A DNA stretch of 64,000 bases, from NCBI RefSeq assembly GCF_000171235.2, contig NZ_ABEA03000019.1:1-64000 (forward strand). The letters are read 5' to 3'. Below the pieces are notes generated by a model, which was given only the letters and a program-made list of their open reading frames with translations, was not told the DNA's origin and did no database searches. This DNA comes from Geminisphaera colitermitum TAV2 (GTDB lineage Bacteria; Verrucomicrobiota; Verrucomicrobiia; Opitutales; Opitutaceae). Made by a program: the position numbers and the translations under genes. Below, piece after piece: positions 31,035-40,083 of the stretch (the first letter of the stretch is position 1; each line of letters starts with the position of its first letter).

Positions 31035-32618
31035 ATGACACCTCCCCCCGTCAAACCACTTTTCCGCCTGCGCGATTATTCCCGCGTCCTCATGCAGCGC
31101 CGCGACCTGCGCATGATGCTTGCCCTCTGGCGCCGGCAGAGCGGCAAGACCACCACGCTAGCCCTGCGTGCCCTGCGCGAAATGGCCGCTCACCCTGGCC
31201 GCCTCATCACCTTCGCCTCTGCCTCCCTCCTCGTCGGCCATGAAGTCATCGAGAAAGAAGCCCACCTCTTCCGCGAGATTCTCCGCCACGTCCAGTCGCA
31301 GCAGAAAAACCCGATCGTCGCCGAGGACGCCCACGGCCGCGACGTGCTCGCCGACGGCACCGACGACGACTTCGCCGCCGCCTTCGAGAGCCGGCGCATG
31401 GTCGTAAAGCTCTGGCACGACGACACGGTTTACTCCCGCACGCAGGTCATCGCGCCCAACCCTGCTACCGCCCGCGGTTTTACCGGCTCCGTTATGATCG
31501 ACGAGTGCGGCCTGATCGCCGACTTCCGCGGCGTCTGGGATGCCATGATCTACATCATGTCGTCCGATCCTTCGTTTACGTGCCTCCTGGCGACGACCCC
31601 GCCGATCGACGACAACCACTTTTCGCACGAACTCCTCCTCCCTCCGCCGGGCATGACCTTCGATGTCAACCCCGCCGGGCATTGGTATGAGTCGACGGCC
31701 GGCCTCACGATCCATCGCGTGGATGTTCATGACGGCATCGCGGCCGGCGCGAAGCTCTACCACCCCAAGACCGGCGCAGTCCTGTCCGCCGAGGAGGACC
31801 GCCGCCTCTCCCTCGATCGCGAGTCCTGGGATCGCAACATGGGGCTCAACTTTTCCGCCTCCGGCACCGCGGCCTGCTCCCGCCTCGCCCTGGAACGCGC
31901 CCAGAGCCACCCCCTCTCGCCCACCTGCACCGCCGTGGATGACGGCGAGGAGCCGCCGGCCGACTGGATCGAGCATCTCCGGCCCGGCCTCGACACCGCG
32001 CTCGGCCTCGACCTCGGCACCACCGAGGGAGAAAAGAGCAACCCCACCTCCCTCACCGTCGCGCAGCACGAAACTTCCGCCATCGCCAATCGCCTCGTCT
32101 GGCGCTGGAAGACCAAAGACCCGGCCATCGCCAACGCCCGCATCGAGATGATCGTCAAGGTCATCTCCGCCCGGCTTGGCCGCGCCCCCCGCGCCTTGTG
32201 CATCGACGCGACGAGCGAACGCTATTGGGCACTCATGCTCCAGGCCGCCTTGCGGCACCTGATCCGCATCGAACTGATCATCGGCAGCGAGCGCATCATT
32301 CATCAGGGCCAGAGCTTCACCATGAAACAGTATCTATCGGACGGATACGTAAATGATCTGGACGACGGACGTGTTGCCCTGGCCGCCTCCCGCTGGCTCT
32401 TCGACGATCACCGACTTGTCCGCAAAGAGCGCGGGCTATACGTCGCGACTGTCGCCTCCGATGGCTGTCACGCCGACTCATTCGACTCCAATCGCCTCGC
32501 CCGCCACGGCCTCATCGTCCCCTCCGGTCCCCAGACTAATTTCATTCCCGTCGAAACCGGCACGGCCGGGCGCGTTTCCCGCGCTCTGGCCAGCCGCCGT
32601 GAAGGAGGCTCGGCATAA
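31035..32618 (+). CDS. Terminase large subunit (Mu gp28-like)
   Basis: 527-aa packaging motor and nuclease. The ATPase has Walker A WRRQSGKTTTLALRAL near residues 33-48, Walker B SVMIDECGLI near residue 153, and a coupling segment CLLATTPPID. The nuclease half starts ALGLDLGTTEGEKSNPTSLT near residue 320, with an RNase-H-like first Asp, and continues LCIDATSERYW. It follows gp27-like and precedes the portal, as in Mu, and packages host-flanked DNA in transposable phages. Confidence 0.85.
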   Translation: MTPPPVKPLFRLRDYSRVLMQRRDLRMMLALWRRQSGKTTTLALRALREMAAHPGRLITFASASLLVGHEVIEKEAHLFREILRHVQSQQKNPIVAEDAHGRDVLADGTDDDFAAAFESRRMVVKLWHDDTVYSRTQVIAPNPATARGFTGSVMIDECGLIADFRGVWDAMIYIMSSDPSFTCLLATTPPIDDNHFSHELLLPPPGMTFDVNPAGHWYESTAGLTIHRVDVHDGIAAGAKLYHPKTGAVLSAEEDRRLSLDRESWDRNMGLNFSASGTAACSRLALERAQSHPLSPTCTAVDDGEEPPADWIEHLRPGLDTALGLDLGTTEGEKSNPTSLTVAQHETSAIANRLVWRWKTKDPAIANARIEMIVKVISARLGRAPRALCIDATSERYWALMLQAALRHLIRIELIIGSERIIHQGQSFTMKQYLSDGYVNDLDDGRVALAASRWLFDDHRLVRKERGLYVATVASDGCHADSFDSNRLARHGLIVPSGPQTNFIPVETGTAGRVSRALASRREGGSA

Positions 32619-32622
32619 AAAA

Positions 32623-34188
32623 ATGAACCGTCACGCCCTCGAAATCTTCAACGCCTGGCGCGCCCAGTTCAACCCGCTGCGCGGGCTCACGATCGCGCGC
32701 GGCGTCAATCATCTGGAGGAGGGGATGCGCGGCATGTTTGCCGATCTGCAATGGCTCTACCGCGCCGTCGAACGCCGCGATGCCACGCTGCGCGGGCTCA
32801 AGCGCCTGCGGCTCGCCGCCATCGGCAAGCTCGATTGGAACATCAAGACCAGCGAAGACTCGCCCGCCGCCCGCGCCCAGGCCGCGACGCTCACGGCCGC
32901 CTACGATGCGATCGATAACCTGACGGCCGCCATCCGCTTTCTCTCACTGGCGGAGTTTCGTGGCTTCGCCCACTTGGAGAAAGTTTACCGGGGAGACAAT
33001 CCCGCCAACCCCGTCATCCACCTCGAACCCGTGCCCCAGTGGTTCTGGGTGCGCGCCCACGACTCCGCTCCTTGGGAATACAACGTGTCGAGCAACATGG
33101 TGAACCGGGGCCGGCCTATCGACCCGGCCCACTTCATCATCCGCGAAGTCGAAGACCCGATCAACGAAGTGGCCCTCATCGCTTACATCCGAAAGCTGCT
33201 TTCGCAGAAAAACTGGGACGGTTTTGTGGAGATTTTTGGCATCCCCTCCGTCTTCGTTGTCATGCCTCCCAACATCCCCTCCGAGGAGGTGGATAAATAC
33301 ATTGCGATGGCGAAGGCCGTGATTGCGGACACGCGCGGCGTGCTGCCCAACGGTGCCAGCGTGACGACGTTGGAGGCCGCCGGTGCAGGTGGCATGACCT
33401 TCAAAGAGCATCTCGACTATCAGGACGCGCAGATCGTGCTCGCCGGCACGTCGGGCAAGCTGACCATGCTCACCGAGTCCGGCTCCGGCACCCTCGCCGG
33501 CGGCGCGCACCAGGACACGTTTGACACGCTGGCCGAGGCCGAGGCGGCCGAGATCAGCGAGTGTTTTCAAAAACAATTCGACAAGCCCCTGCTTGCCCGC
33601 GCCCACCCCAGCGAGCCTGTCCTTGCCTATTTCGAGCTGGCCGCCGAGACGAGGGAGGACACCAAGGCGATCCTGGCCGACGTGCTCAACATCACGCAGG
33701 CCGGCGGCGCCGTGGACTGGGCGCAAATCAGCGAGAAGACCGGCTACACGATCCAAGCCCCAAGCTCCCAGCTTCCAGCTCCCCCCCCTCCCCCCCCCGC
33801 AGAAAATGCGCCACAAGCGCCGGAAACCCCGCCGACCGCCCCGACACCCGCACCCGCGCCCGAACCCGCTAAAATGAGCCCGCAAGACGCCCGCAAACCC
33901 GCGCCGGCCGCAGAACCGCAACCGCCCGCGCCGGTTGTCGCGCCCGATGCCCTGCTCGACGCCATTCGCGAGACGCTCGCCGGGCGGATCGACGCGGCCA
34001 ACGCCGAGGACTTCGCGCCCGCGCTCGACCGGCTCGATGCCATCGCCGCCGCCGGCAGCGATGACGAGGCCAGCGCCCTGATCCGCGCCTGGCTCGACGA
34101 CTTCCCCGCGTTCGCCCGCCAGGTTCTCGCCAACGACAATGCCGCCGAGGCGCTCGCCAAGGCCGCGGAGGAGGCCGCCGCATCATGA
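32623..34188 (+). CDS. Portal protein (Mu gp29-like, DUF935)
   Basis: A 521-aa head-tail connector. RDATLRGLKRLRLAAIGKLD, HLEPVPQWFWVRAHDSAP and EVALIAYIRKLLSQKNWDGF, followed by VEIFGIPSVFVVMPPNIP, follow the DUF935 core. The C-terminus carries an in-frame repeat block: three heptamers then C8-T-C9, encoding QLPAPPPPPPAEN, and an Ala/Pro-rich tail. ATG at 32623 follows AGGAGG by about 15 bases. The stop overlaps the F-like gene. Confidence 0.85.
   Translation: MNRHALEIFNAWRAQFNPLRGLTIARGVNHLEEGMRGMFADLQWLYRAVERRDATLRGLKRLRLAAIGKLDWNIKTSEDSPAARAQAATLTAAYDAIDNLTAAIRFLSLAEFRGFAHLEKVYRGDNPANPVIHLEPVPQWFWVRAHDSAPWEYNVSSNMVNRGRPIDPAHFIIREVEDPINEVALIAYIRKLLSQKNWDGFVEIFGIPSVFVVMPPNIPSEEVDKYIAMAKAVIADTRGVLPNGASVTTLEAAGAGGMTFKEHLDYQDAQIVLAGTSGKLTMLTESGSGTLAGGAHQDTFDTLAEAEAAEISECFQKQFDKPLLARAHPSEPVLAYFELAAETREDTKAILADVLNITQAGGAVDWAQISEKTGYTIQAPSSQLPAPPPPPPAENAPQAPETPPTAPTPAPAPEPAKMSPQDARKPAPAAEPQPPAPVVAPDALLDAIRETLAGRIDAANAEDFAPALDRLDAIAAAGSDDEASALIRAWLDDFPAFARQVLANDNAAEALAKAAEEAAAS
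33760..33798. repeat. YNNAGCT heptamers plus C tracts in portal gene
   Basis: CCAAGCT, CCCAGCT, TCCAGCT in register (33760-33780), then C8, T, C9. All in frame. Confidence 0.85.
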
Positions 34189-35027
34189 GCCGCCCCGCCG
34201 TCACCCTCGATTTTTCGCCCGATCCGGCGGAGCAAGCCCGCCTCGCCGGCAAGCGCCTCGTCACGACCGATCTGGACAGCGCGCAGATCGCGGCCCTGCC
34301 GCGTGCCGCCCGCGAGGCCGCGTTTTTCTCCGCCAAGGTGCAGGATGCGCGGGTGCTCGCCACACTGAAGGCCGAGGCGCAAAAGGCGCTCGACCTGACC
34401 GGCAATGACAGCCGCGCCGCCTTCGTCGCCAACATGCGCAAGCTCATCGGCGGACAGCGGGGCAACGTCGCCAACCTCCAGGGAGATTCCGGCCAGCTCA
34501 CCGACATCACGAGCGGACGCCGGCTCGGCCTGATCTACGACCACCAGCTCACCGAAGCCCGCGCCCGCGCCACCTGGCTGCGCGAGCAGACGCCCGCCCT
34601 TCTGGACGAATACCCCTGTCAGGAGCTCGTCCGCGTCCGCGCCTCCCGAAACCCGCGCGGCGACTGGCAGGAACGCTTCCTTGCCGCCGGCGGCAAGCCA
34701 TCCCGCTCCGGACGCCCGATCGCCCGCAAGGACGATCCCGTGTGGAAAAACCTCTCCCGCTTCGGCTCCCCGTATCCTCCCTTCGACTACGGCTCCGGCA
34801 TGGGCGTGCGCAACGTGGACCGCGAGGAGTCGATCGCCGAGGGCGTCATCGCCGCCGGCGACGTGATCGCGCCCACCGCCGCCAGCCACGAATGGGAGGT
34901 CGAGCACGAATGGCATGACGCCGACCCGCAGACGAAAGACCTGCTGCTCGACTTCATGCAAGAGCACTTCGGCAACGCCGTCCGGTCCACCGCCGACGGA
35001 CGCCTCATCCTGAAACCCCGCCCATGA
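34185..35027 (+). CDS. Head morphogenesis protein (Mu F-like)
   Basis: A 280-aa minor head protein. SAQIAALPRAAREAAFFSAK, DITSGRRLGLIYDHQLTEAR and YPCQELVRVRASRNPRGDWQ match the Mu F family core, and PFDYGSGMGVRNVDREESI its C-terminal segment. In Mu it is packaged as a minor capsid component linked to the portal. ATGA-type overlaps on both sides couple it to portal and gpG-like genes. Confidence 0.8.
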   Translation: MSRPAVTLDFSPDPAEQARLAGKRLVTTDLDSAQIAALPRAAREAAFFSAKVQDARVLATLKAEAQKALDLTGNDSRAAFVANMRKLIGGQRGNVANLQGDSGQLTDITSGRRLGLIYDHQLTEARARATWLREQTPALLDEYPCQELVRVRASRNPRGDWQERFLAAGGKPSRSGRPIARKDDPVWKNLSRFGSPYPPFDYGSGMGVRNVDREESIAEGVIAAGDVIAPTAASHEWEVEHEWHDADPQTKDLLLDFMQEHFGNAVRSTADGRLILKPRP

Positions 35028-35626
35028 AAATCGACCTGCAAATCATCGACACGGCCACTGCCCGGCTCATCAAACTGAAGGCGGGCTTGTCGGAAAAAGC
35101 GCGCGCCGACCTGATGGAGCGGCTCGGCCAGCGCACGGTCGAGTTTTTGAAAGATCACTTCCAGCAGCGGGAAATGAGGGGCAACAAGCGGGGCTGGCCC
35201 TCGCAACACACCTGGGCGCAGATCGCCGATGCCACCCGGCTGGGCGAGGTGACGGACGACACGGCCACGATCCGCATCCCGAGCCGCATCCTGGCGCACA
35301 AGATCACGGGCGGCACGGTGCGCCCCGGCCCCGGCAAGCGCTACCTGGCCATCCCCCTGCGCGCCGCCGCCTACGGCAAATCTCCCGGCGGCGGGCAGGT
35401 GCCGGGCCTGTTCTTCCTGCGCACAAAGGCGGGGCGGCAATACCTCATGCGCAAAGGCGCGACGCGCGGTCCCCGCAAGGCCGCCCTCTCCCCCTGGTAT
35501 CGGCTCGTCACCTCCGTCACCCACAAGCCCGATCCGCAGGCGCTCCCCTCGTTCGCGCCCCTGCGCGCCACTCTCTCCGCCCGCGTCAACGCCTGGGCGG
35601 AGCAACTTTCCAAGGCCGAAGGCTGA
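35024..35626 (+). CDS. Virion morphogenesis protein (Mu gpG-like)
   Basis: A 200-aa protein: RADLMERLGQRTVEFLKDHF, GNKRGWPSQHTWAQIADATR, then IPSRILAHKITGGTVRPGPG. The N-terminal helices plus 'KxTGGTV' strand correspond to the phage virion morphogenesis/gpG family, a tail-completion or neck factor. Stop is followed by GAAGGCT-type repeats (35622-35645). Confidence 0.75.
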   Translation: MKIDLQIIDTATARLIKLKAGLSEKARADLMERLGQRTVEFLKDHFQQREMRGNKRGWPSQHTWAQIADATRLGEVTDDTATIRIPSRILAHKITGGTVRPGPGKRYLAIPLRAAAYGKSPGGGQVPGLFFLRTKAGRQYLMRKGATRGPRKAALSPWYRLVTSVTHKPDPQALPSFAPLRATLSARVNAWAEQLSKAEG

Positions 35627-35672
35627 CAGGCTGAAGGCTGAAACCGGAACACCGAACACACCACCAAACACC

Positions 35673-36086
35673 ATGGCAGATGAACCTGATAAAACCGAAA
35701 CGCCGCCCCCGGCCCCCGCGCCGGAGCCGGCGAAACCCGAAGCGCCGCCTCCCGCGCCCGCTCCCGAACCGGAAAAGAAACCCGAGGCCGCGCCGCAGTG
35801 GGCGGTCGATCTCGCCGCCGTCGTCACCAAGGTCGCCGAGGCCGTCGCCGCGCTCAAGGCAGCGCCGGCCCCCGCGCCCGCCGCGCCGCCGCCCGATCCG
35901 GACTACCAGCGCACGCACCAGCCCGGCGCCGAGGGCTCCAAAGGCCCCGACTACCTGAAGGGCGGCGCCGAAACCGACCAGAAACGCGACGCCGCCGTCG
36001 CCGAATACCAGGCCGCCCACCCGGACGCCTCTTTCGAGCAAGCCTGGGACGCCGTCCGCGCCGCCAAACCCGAACTTTTCACCTGA
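35673..36086 (+). CDS. Pro/Ala-rich protein in the scaffold position
   Basis: A 137-aa protein. The first 40 residues are Pro/Ala/Glu repeats (PPPAPAPEPAKPEAPP), followed by a helix (WAVDLAAVVTKVAEAVAALK), more Pro/Ala, and a compact end (YQAAHPDASFEQAWDAVRAA). It lies where Mu encodes the I/Z protease-scaffold. No protease motif is seen, so it may be a scaffold without protease or a linker protein. Unassigned. Confidence 0.5.
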   Translation: MADEPDKTETPPPAPAPEPAKPEAPPPAPAPEPEKKPEAAPQWAVDLAAVVTKVAEAVAALKAAPAPAPAAPPPDPDYQRTHQPGAEGSKGPDYLKGGAETDQKRDAAVAEYQAAHPDASFEQAWDAVRAAKPELFT

Positions 36087-36142
36087 ACACCACGCCCGGC
36101 CCCGCCGCCGGGCAACGTATCCAAACCACCAACACACGCACC

Positions 36143-36526
36143 ATGAGAGTCAAAACCAACGCCATCCTGCACCTGACCACCGCCGTCGATTACGCCGGCA
36201 AGGAAGGGTATTTTGTCAACGCGGACGGGGCCTTCCCCGCCGCCGCTGCCGACACGCCCCTGGGCGTGATCGCCGAGCCCTGGGACGACCAGTCCGCCGA
36301 CATCGCCATCGGCGGCGCCGCTTCCGGCACCTACCTCGTCAAGCTCGGCGCCGCCCCCGGCGCCGTCATCCGCGGCACCTTCCTCCAACTGGAGGCCGGC
36401 GGCACCGTCAAAGCCGATACCGGCGCCGGCGCCCGCACCCTCGTCGCCCGCGCCCTCCAAGCCGGTGTGGCCGGCGACCTCATCGAGGCCGTCATCATCG
36501 CACCGCAAACCATCCCCGCCGCGTAA
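36143..36526 (+). CDS. Capsid decoration-like protein
   Basis: A 127-aa protein: MRVKTNAILHLTTAVDYAGK, then DTPLGVIAEPWDDQSADIAI, VIRGTFLQLEAGGTVKADTG and IEAVIIAP. The beta-rich, Gly-dense small fold directly before the capsid gene resembles DUF2190-type capsid cement proteins. GTATCCAA precedes the ATG by 26 nt. Confidence 0.6.
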   Translation: MRVKTNAILHLTTAVDYAGKEGYFVNADGAFPAAAADTPLGVIAEPWDDQSADIAIGGAASGTYLVKLGAAPGAVIRGTFLQLEAGGTVKADTGAGARTLVARALQAGVAGDLIEAVIIAPQTIPAA

Positions 36527-36570
36527 CCGCCATCCTGTATCCAAATCTCAATTCTTAATTCTTAATCAAA

Positions 36571-37497
36571 ATGTCACGCACCTCCGCAGCCAACTACAAC
36601 GGACGCCTCACGTCCTACGCCACGGGTTTTTCCCAAAAGCCGCGCGAAAACGGCATCGCCGATTTCGTCTTCCCCAACGTCCCGACGGGCACCTCGCAGG
36701 GACAGTTCAAAAAATACTCAGGCAAGAACGCCTTCCAAGTCGTGGACACGCTCCGCGCCCTCGGCGAGGCTCCCAACGCGATCAAGTTCGAGGCCGACGA
36801 CGGCGTCATCAACTGCCGTCCCCACGGCCTCGAAATCCCGATCGACGACGCCGAGCGCGATGCGGCCGGCGACGAACCCAACGCGGAGCACGCGCTGGAG
36901 GAGGGCAAGGTCTCCACGCTGATCACGACCGCCCAGCTCTCCCGCGAAATCCGCGCCCAGGCGCTCATCGACAGCCTTGCCCCCGTCGATGGCAAGGGCG
37001 TGTGGAGCGACGCCGGCAAAGACCCGATCATCGAGCTCGATGAGCAGATCGAGGCCATCGTCACCCAGACCGGCATGATGCCCAACCGCCTCGCGATGGG
37101 CTTCCCCGCCTGGCTCAAGCTCCGCCACCACCCCAAAGTCATCGCCCGCCAGCCGGGAGCGGCCAACATCGGCCTCACCACCGCCCAGCTCAGCGCGATG
37201 CTCGCCATCCCGCTCCAGATCAAGATCGGCACTCTCAGCCGCGACACCGCCAAGTGGGGCAACGCCAAGAACGCGCAGCAGATCGTCGGCGCCAAGGTGC
37301 TGGTCTTCATCGGCAACGAGACGCCCACGATCTACGATCCGAGCTTCGGCAAGACGTTCACGACCCGCCGCGGCAACGTCGAGGCCGTCAACGTCGTCCG
37401 CCACGAGCGCGCCTCCTCCGACATCGTGCAGGTGAAGTGGTCCGAGCAGATGCAGGTCATCTACACGGAGGCCGCCCGCCTGCTCGCCCTCAGCTGA
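36571..37497 (+). CDS. Major capsid protein
   Basis: A 308-aa protein. Its N-arm is NGRLTSYATGFSQKPRENGI. It follows with QLSREIRAQALIDSLAPVDG, MPNRLAMGFPAWLKLRHHPK and GNETPTIYDPSFGKTFTTRR. Size, position and the pattern fit HK97-fold capsids of the Mu/D3112-like type without an obvious long scaffold N-extension. AATTCTT repeats and GTATCCAA lie in the leader. Confidence 0.75.
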   Translation: MSRTSAANYNGRLTSYATGFSQKPRENGIADFVFPNVPTGTSQGQFKKYSGKNAFQVVDTLRALGEAPNAIKFEADDGVINCRPHGLEIPIDDAERDAAGDEPNAEHALEEGKVSTLITTAQLSREIRAQALIDSLAPVDGKGVWSDAGKDPIIELDEQIEAIVTQTGMMPNRLAMGFPAWLKLRHHPKVIARQPGAANIGLTTAQLSAMLAIPLQIKIGTLSRDTAKWGNAKNAQQIVGAKVLVFIGNETPTIYDPSFGKTFTTRRGNVEAVNVVRHERASSDIVQVKWSEQMQVIYTEAARLLALS

Positions 37498-37507
37498 CCG
37501 CCGCGCC

Positions 37508-37954
37508 ATGTGGGTTCCTGTCACAGAGCAGTCGATACTGTCGAAACTCTCCTCCCCGGAGCTGAACGCGCTGCGCACCGCGGCCACGGCTCCGGGGCAG
37601 GGGGACCCGCTGGGCGAGGTCATCGCGCAGGTAGTGCGGGAAGTGCGCGGGCACGTCGCGGCCTGCAAGGCCAACCGCCTCGGCCCCGCCGGCACCATCC
37701 CGGACGAATTGCTGGGAGCCGCCATCAACCGCGTGCGCTACGAATTGGCCACCCGCCTGCCCGTAACCACGCTCCTCACCGAGCCCCGCATCGCCGCCAA
37801 CGACCAGGCCAACACCCTGCTGCGCGACACGGCCGCGTGCCGTTTTGCCCTCGAACAGCCCGCCTCCCCGGCGGACGAAAAACAATCCGTCATCTCTCCC
37901 GCCTGGTCCGCCCGCCGCCCGCGCTACACCCGCCGCGACGAGGACGGAGCCTAA
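37508..37954 (+). CDS. Head-tail joining protein (DUF1320/gp36-like)
   Basis: A 148-aa protein: MWVPVTEQSILSKLSSPELN, then GEVIAQVVREVRGHVAACKA, IPDELLGAAINRVRYELATR and DTAACRFALEQPASP. The arrangement of helices with ARGHxA and RYEL segments is that of DUF1320 proteins, which follow the capsid gene in Mu-like phages and act at the head-tail interface. Confidence 0.75.
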   Translation: MWVPVTEQSILSKLSSPELNALRTAATAPGQGDPLGEVIAQVVREVRGHVAACKANRLGPAGTIPDELLGAAINRVRYELATRLPVTTLLTEPRIAANDQANTLLRDTAACRFALEQPASPADEKQSVISPAWSARRPRYTRRDEDGA

Positions 37955-38011
37955 GCCCGGCTGCGCCGGGCAAATCCTAAACAACGGAAAATCCCAAATT
38001 CTCAAACAGTC

Positions 38012-38509
38012 ATGATCGAACCAGAACAAAAACTCGCCGTCGTCGCCGACGCATTTGCCGCCCTGATCGCGGCGGACCCGTGGCTGTCCAACCCGGCGCT
38101 CCCCGTGCCCGTGCTTACCGAGCGCAAGGGCGACATCGAGACCGATCTCGAACAATCGCTCAACAACCTCGGCCTGGCCGTGGCCGTCGTCATGCCCGAT
38201 GCCGAGGATGTCGTCACCACCGGCAGCACGCTCTCCCTGCGCGTGCGCCTGGTTGCCCAGGTGTGCGAAAGCGTCCTCGGCAACCAGTCCGCCTGCGAAG
38301 TCGCCAAAATCCCCTACCGGCCCGCCCTCGCCGCCGTCGTCCGCATCATGCTCGCCGTCCACCAGAAGCCAAACGGCCTCGGCCCGGTCCGCGACCGCGT
38401 CCCCGGCCTCCACGAGTTCGCCCTGCCGAAGGTGAAGCCGTTCCAGCTCGTCCCCGGCGACGCCCTGGTCACCTACCACGTCACCGCCCACACCACCATC
38501 CGCCTTTAA
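38012..38509 (+). CDS. Tail terminator-like protein
   Basis: A 165-aa protein: VLTERKGDIETDLEQSLNNL, AVVMPDAEDVVTTGSTLSLR, and VTYHVTAHTTIRL at the end. An alpha/beta neck protein by length and place, between gp36-like and the tail tube gene. Specific family not recognised. The leader has AAATCCCAAA-type A/C-rich repeats. Confidence 0.55.
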   Translation: MIEPEQKLAVVADAFAALIAADPWLSNPALPVPVLTERKGDIETDLEQSLNNLGLAVAVVMPDAEDVVTTGSTLSLRVRLVAQVCESVLGNQSACEVAKIPYRPALAAVVRIMLAVHQKPNGLGPVRDRVPGLHEFALPKVKPFQLVPGDALVTYHVTAHTTIRL

Positions 38510-38556
38510 CGCCGGCGCCCGCCGACACGTATCCAAAAAACCAACACACAATAAAA

Positions 38557-39366
38557 ATGCCACAGAATATCAAAAACCTGCACAGCCTGACCGCCGAAAT
38601 CGTCGGCATGTGCAAATTCTACTTCTGCGAAGGCGTCTATGCGCGCCCCGCAGCCTTTGCCAAAGGCTATACCGACATGGGCAACTTCCTGTCGATGGAC
38701 ACCAAAAACGAAGTGACCAAAATCCCCGTCCTCAGCGCGGACGAGGGCATTGTCCGCGAGACCCGCAACATTTCCGGCCAGATCAAGGCCGGCTATGACC
38801 TCAAAACCTGCGAGATCGCCGACAGCCGCAAACTCAAGTTTGCCCTCTTCGGCACACACCTCGATCCCGTCTCCCAACTGGCCATCGCCGACCAGGAGAT
38901 CGATGCGCTCCCCTTCTCCGCGCAAGCTCCGGCCCGGCTCAATGTCATGTATCCCCTCCTCCGCCAGGGGAAGCTGTTGCGCGAAATCACAGCCGTCACC
39001 CTCCCCGGCATGACCGAAGGCGCCGACTTCATTGTCGACATGAAGCGCGGCATGATCCGCTTTATCAAGCCTGACACCCTCCCCGCGGTGGCCATCATCC
39101 CGACCGTCAGTTGCCCCGTCATCAACGACGCCAGCCCGCTCCAGATGAAGCGCCTGACACCGCTGAAAAAAGCAACCTGGCACGGCTTTGGTCGCATCTA
39201 CGTCATCGACCAGGATGAAGTCCAGTCCACGGCGATCGGGCACGAAGACTTCGAGTGCGACATCTCCCTCAGCTCTCCGTTCAACATCACGGGCGATGCG
39301 GTGGCGGAGATGAAGCTCCTCGTCTCCATCGGCGAAGACGTCGGCGAAATCATCTACCGGGACTGA
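38557..39366 (+). CDS. Major tail tube protein candidate
   Basis: A 269-aa protein (MPQNIKNLHSLTAEIVGMCK) with beta-rich repeating patterns (YVIDQDEVQSTAIGHEDFEC, FNITGDAVAEMKLLVSIGED) typical of tube subunits. It follows the terminator-like gene and precedes tail accessory genes. No sheath gene is adjacent, so the tail should be non-contractile. GTATCCAA lies 28 nt before the ATG. Assignment rests on place and composition. Confidence 0.6.
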   Translation: MPQNIKNLHSLTAEIVGMCKFYFCEGVYARPAAFAKGYTDMGNFLSMDTKNEVTKIPVLSADEGIVRETRNISGQIKAGYDLKTCEIADSRKLKFALFGTHLDPVSQLAIADQEIDALPFSAQAPARLNVMYPLLRQGKLLREITAVTLPGMTEGADFIVDMKRGMIRFIKPDTLPAVAIIPTVSCPVINDASPLQMKRLTPLKKATWHGFGRIYVIDQDEVQSTAIGHEDFECDISLSSPFNITGDAVAEMKLLVSIGEDVGEIIYRD

Positions 39367-39516
39367 CCGCGCCCAGCGCGGAAATTCCAAACACCGGAAA
39401 ATCACAAATCCCAATCACAAACACCAAAACACCGCCCGCTTATCCACAGTTCCACAACGCCATCCCCTTTGGGATTTGCTCGTTTGGAATTTGGGATTTC
39501 GCGGGTGACAACCCTC

Positions 39517-40080
39517 ATGAACCTCTCACCCGAAACCTTGCAGCCCGTGCCGCCCGGCTACGTCCCGTCGCTCGGCGCGTCATCCGGCACGATCGTCGTT
39601 GTCGGCGTGTCGGCGGCCGAGTTGCGCCTCTACCAGCCCGGCGCGGCCGAGCCACTCGTCACGCTCGATGCGTGGACGCCCAACCCGGCCACCGGCGCCT
39701 ACACCGCGACGCTGACCCTTGCGCAGGTCGACGCGATCGCCGCGGCCGGCCCCACGCTCCATTGCCAGATCAACGGGGGACCGACCTTCCACGTCAAAAA
39801 CTCCGGGAGCGGCACCGGCCCCTCTAACCCAGGCTCCGGCGGCAGCAACCCCGGCCCCGGAGCCGCCTACACACGCGAAGAAATCGACCAAAAGCTCACC
39901 GACATCGTCGCGCCCGCCGGCGGCGAATACCGGCTCGTCGGCCCCCACGGCGAGCGCGTTCTCTACGTCAAGCGTCCCGGCGAAAACACCTTCGTGCCCG
40001 CCATCGGAGGAGGGCAAGGCGACATTGCCGCCATCGCCGCCGGCGCGCCCGTCGAGATCCATGCACAGGAGGAAATCTAA
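39517..40080 (+). CDS. Phage protein with Gly-rich hinge, possible fibre-associated
   Basis: A 187-aa protein. Residues 1-90 form a beta domain (IVVVGVSAAELRLYQPGAAE, PLVTLDAWTPNPATGAYTAT). A Gly/Ser/Pro hinge follows (SGSGTGPSNPGSGGSNPGPG), then EEIDQKLTDIV and a short beta end. The hinge between two small domains is common in tail fibre or receptor-binding components. The ATG at 39517 is preferred over an upstream TTG at 39469 that lies in a repeat. Function unknown. Confidence 0.5.
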   Translation: MNLSPETLQPVPPGYVPSLGASSGTIVVVGVSAAELRLYQPGAAEPLVTLDAWTPNPATGAYTATLTLAQVDAIAAAGPTLHCQINGGPTFHVKNSGSGTGPSNPGSGGSNPGPGAAYTREEIDQKLTDIVAPAGGEYRLVGPHGERVLYVKRPGENTFVPAIGGGQGDIAAIAAGAPVEIHAQEEI

Positions 40081-40083
40081 GTC

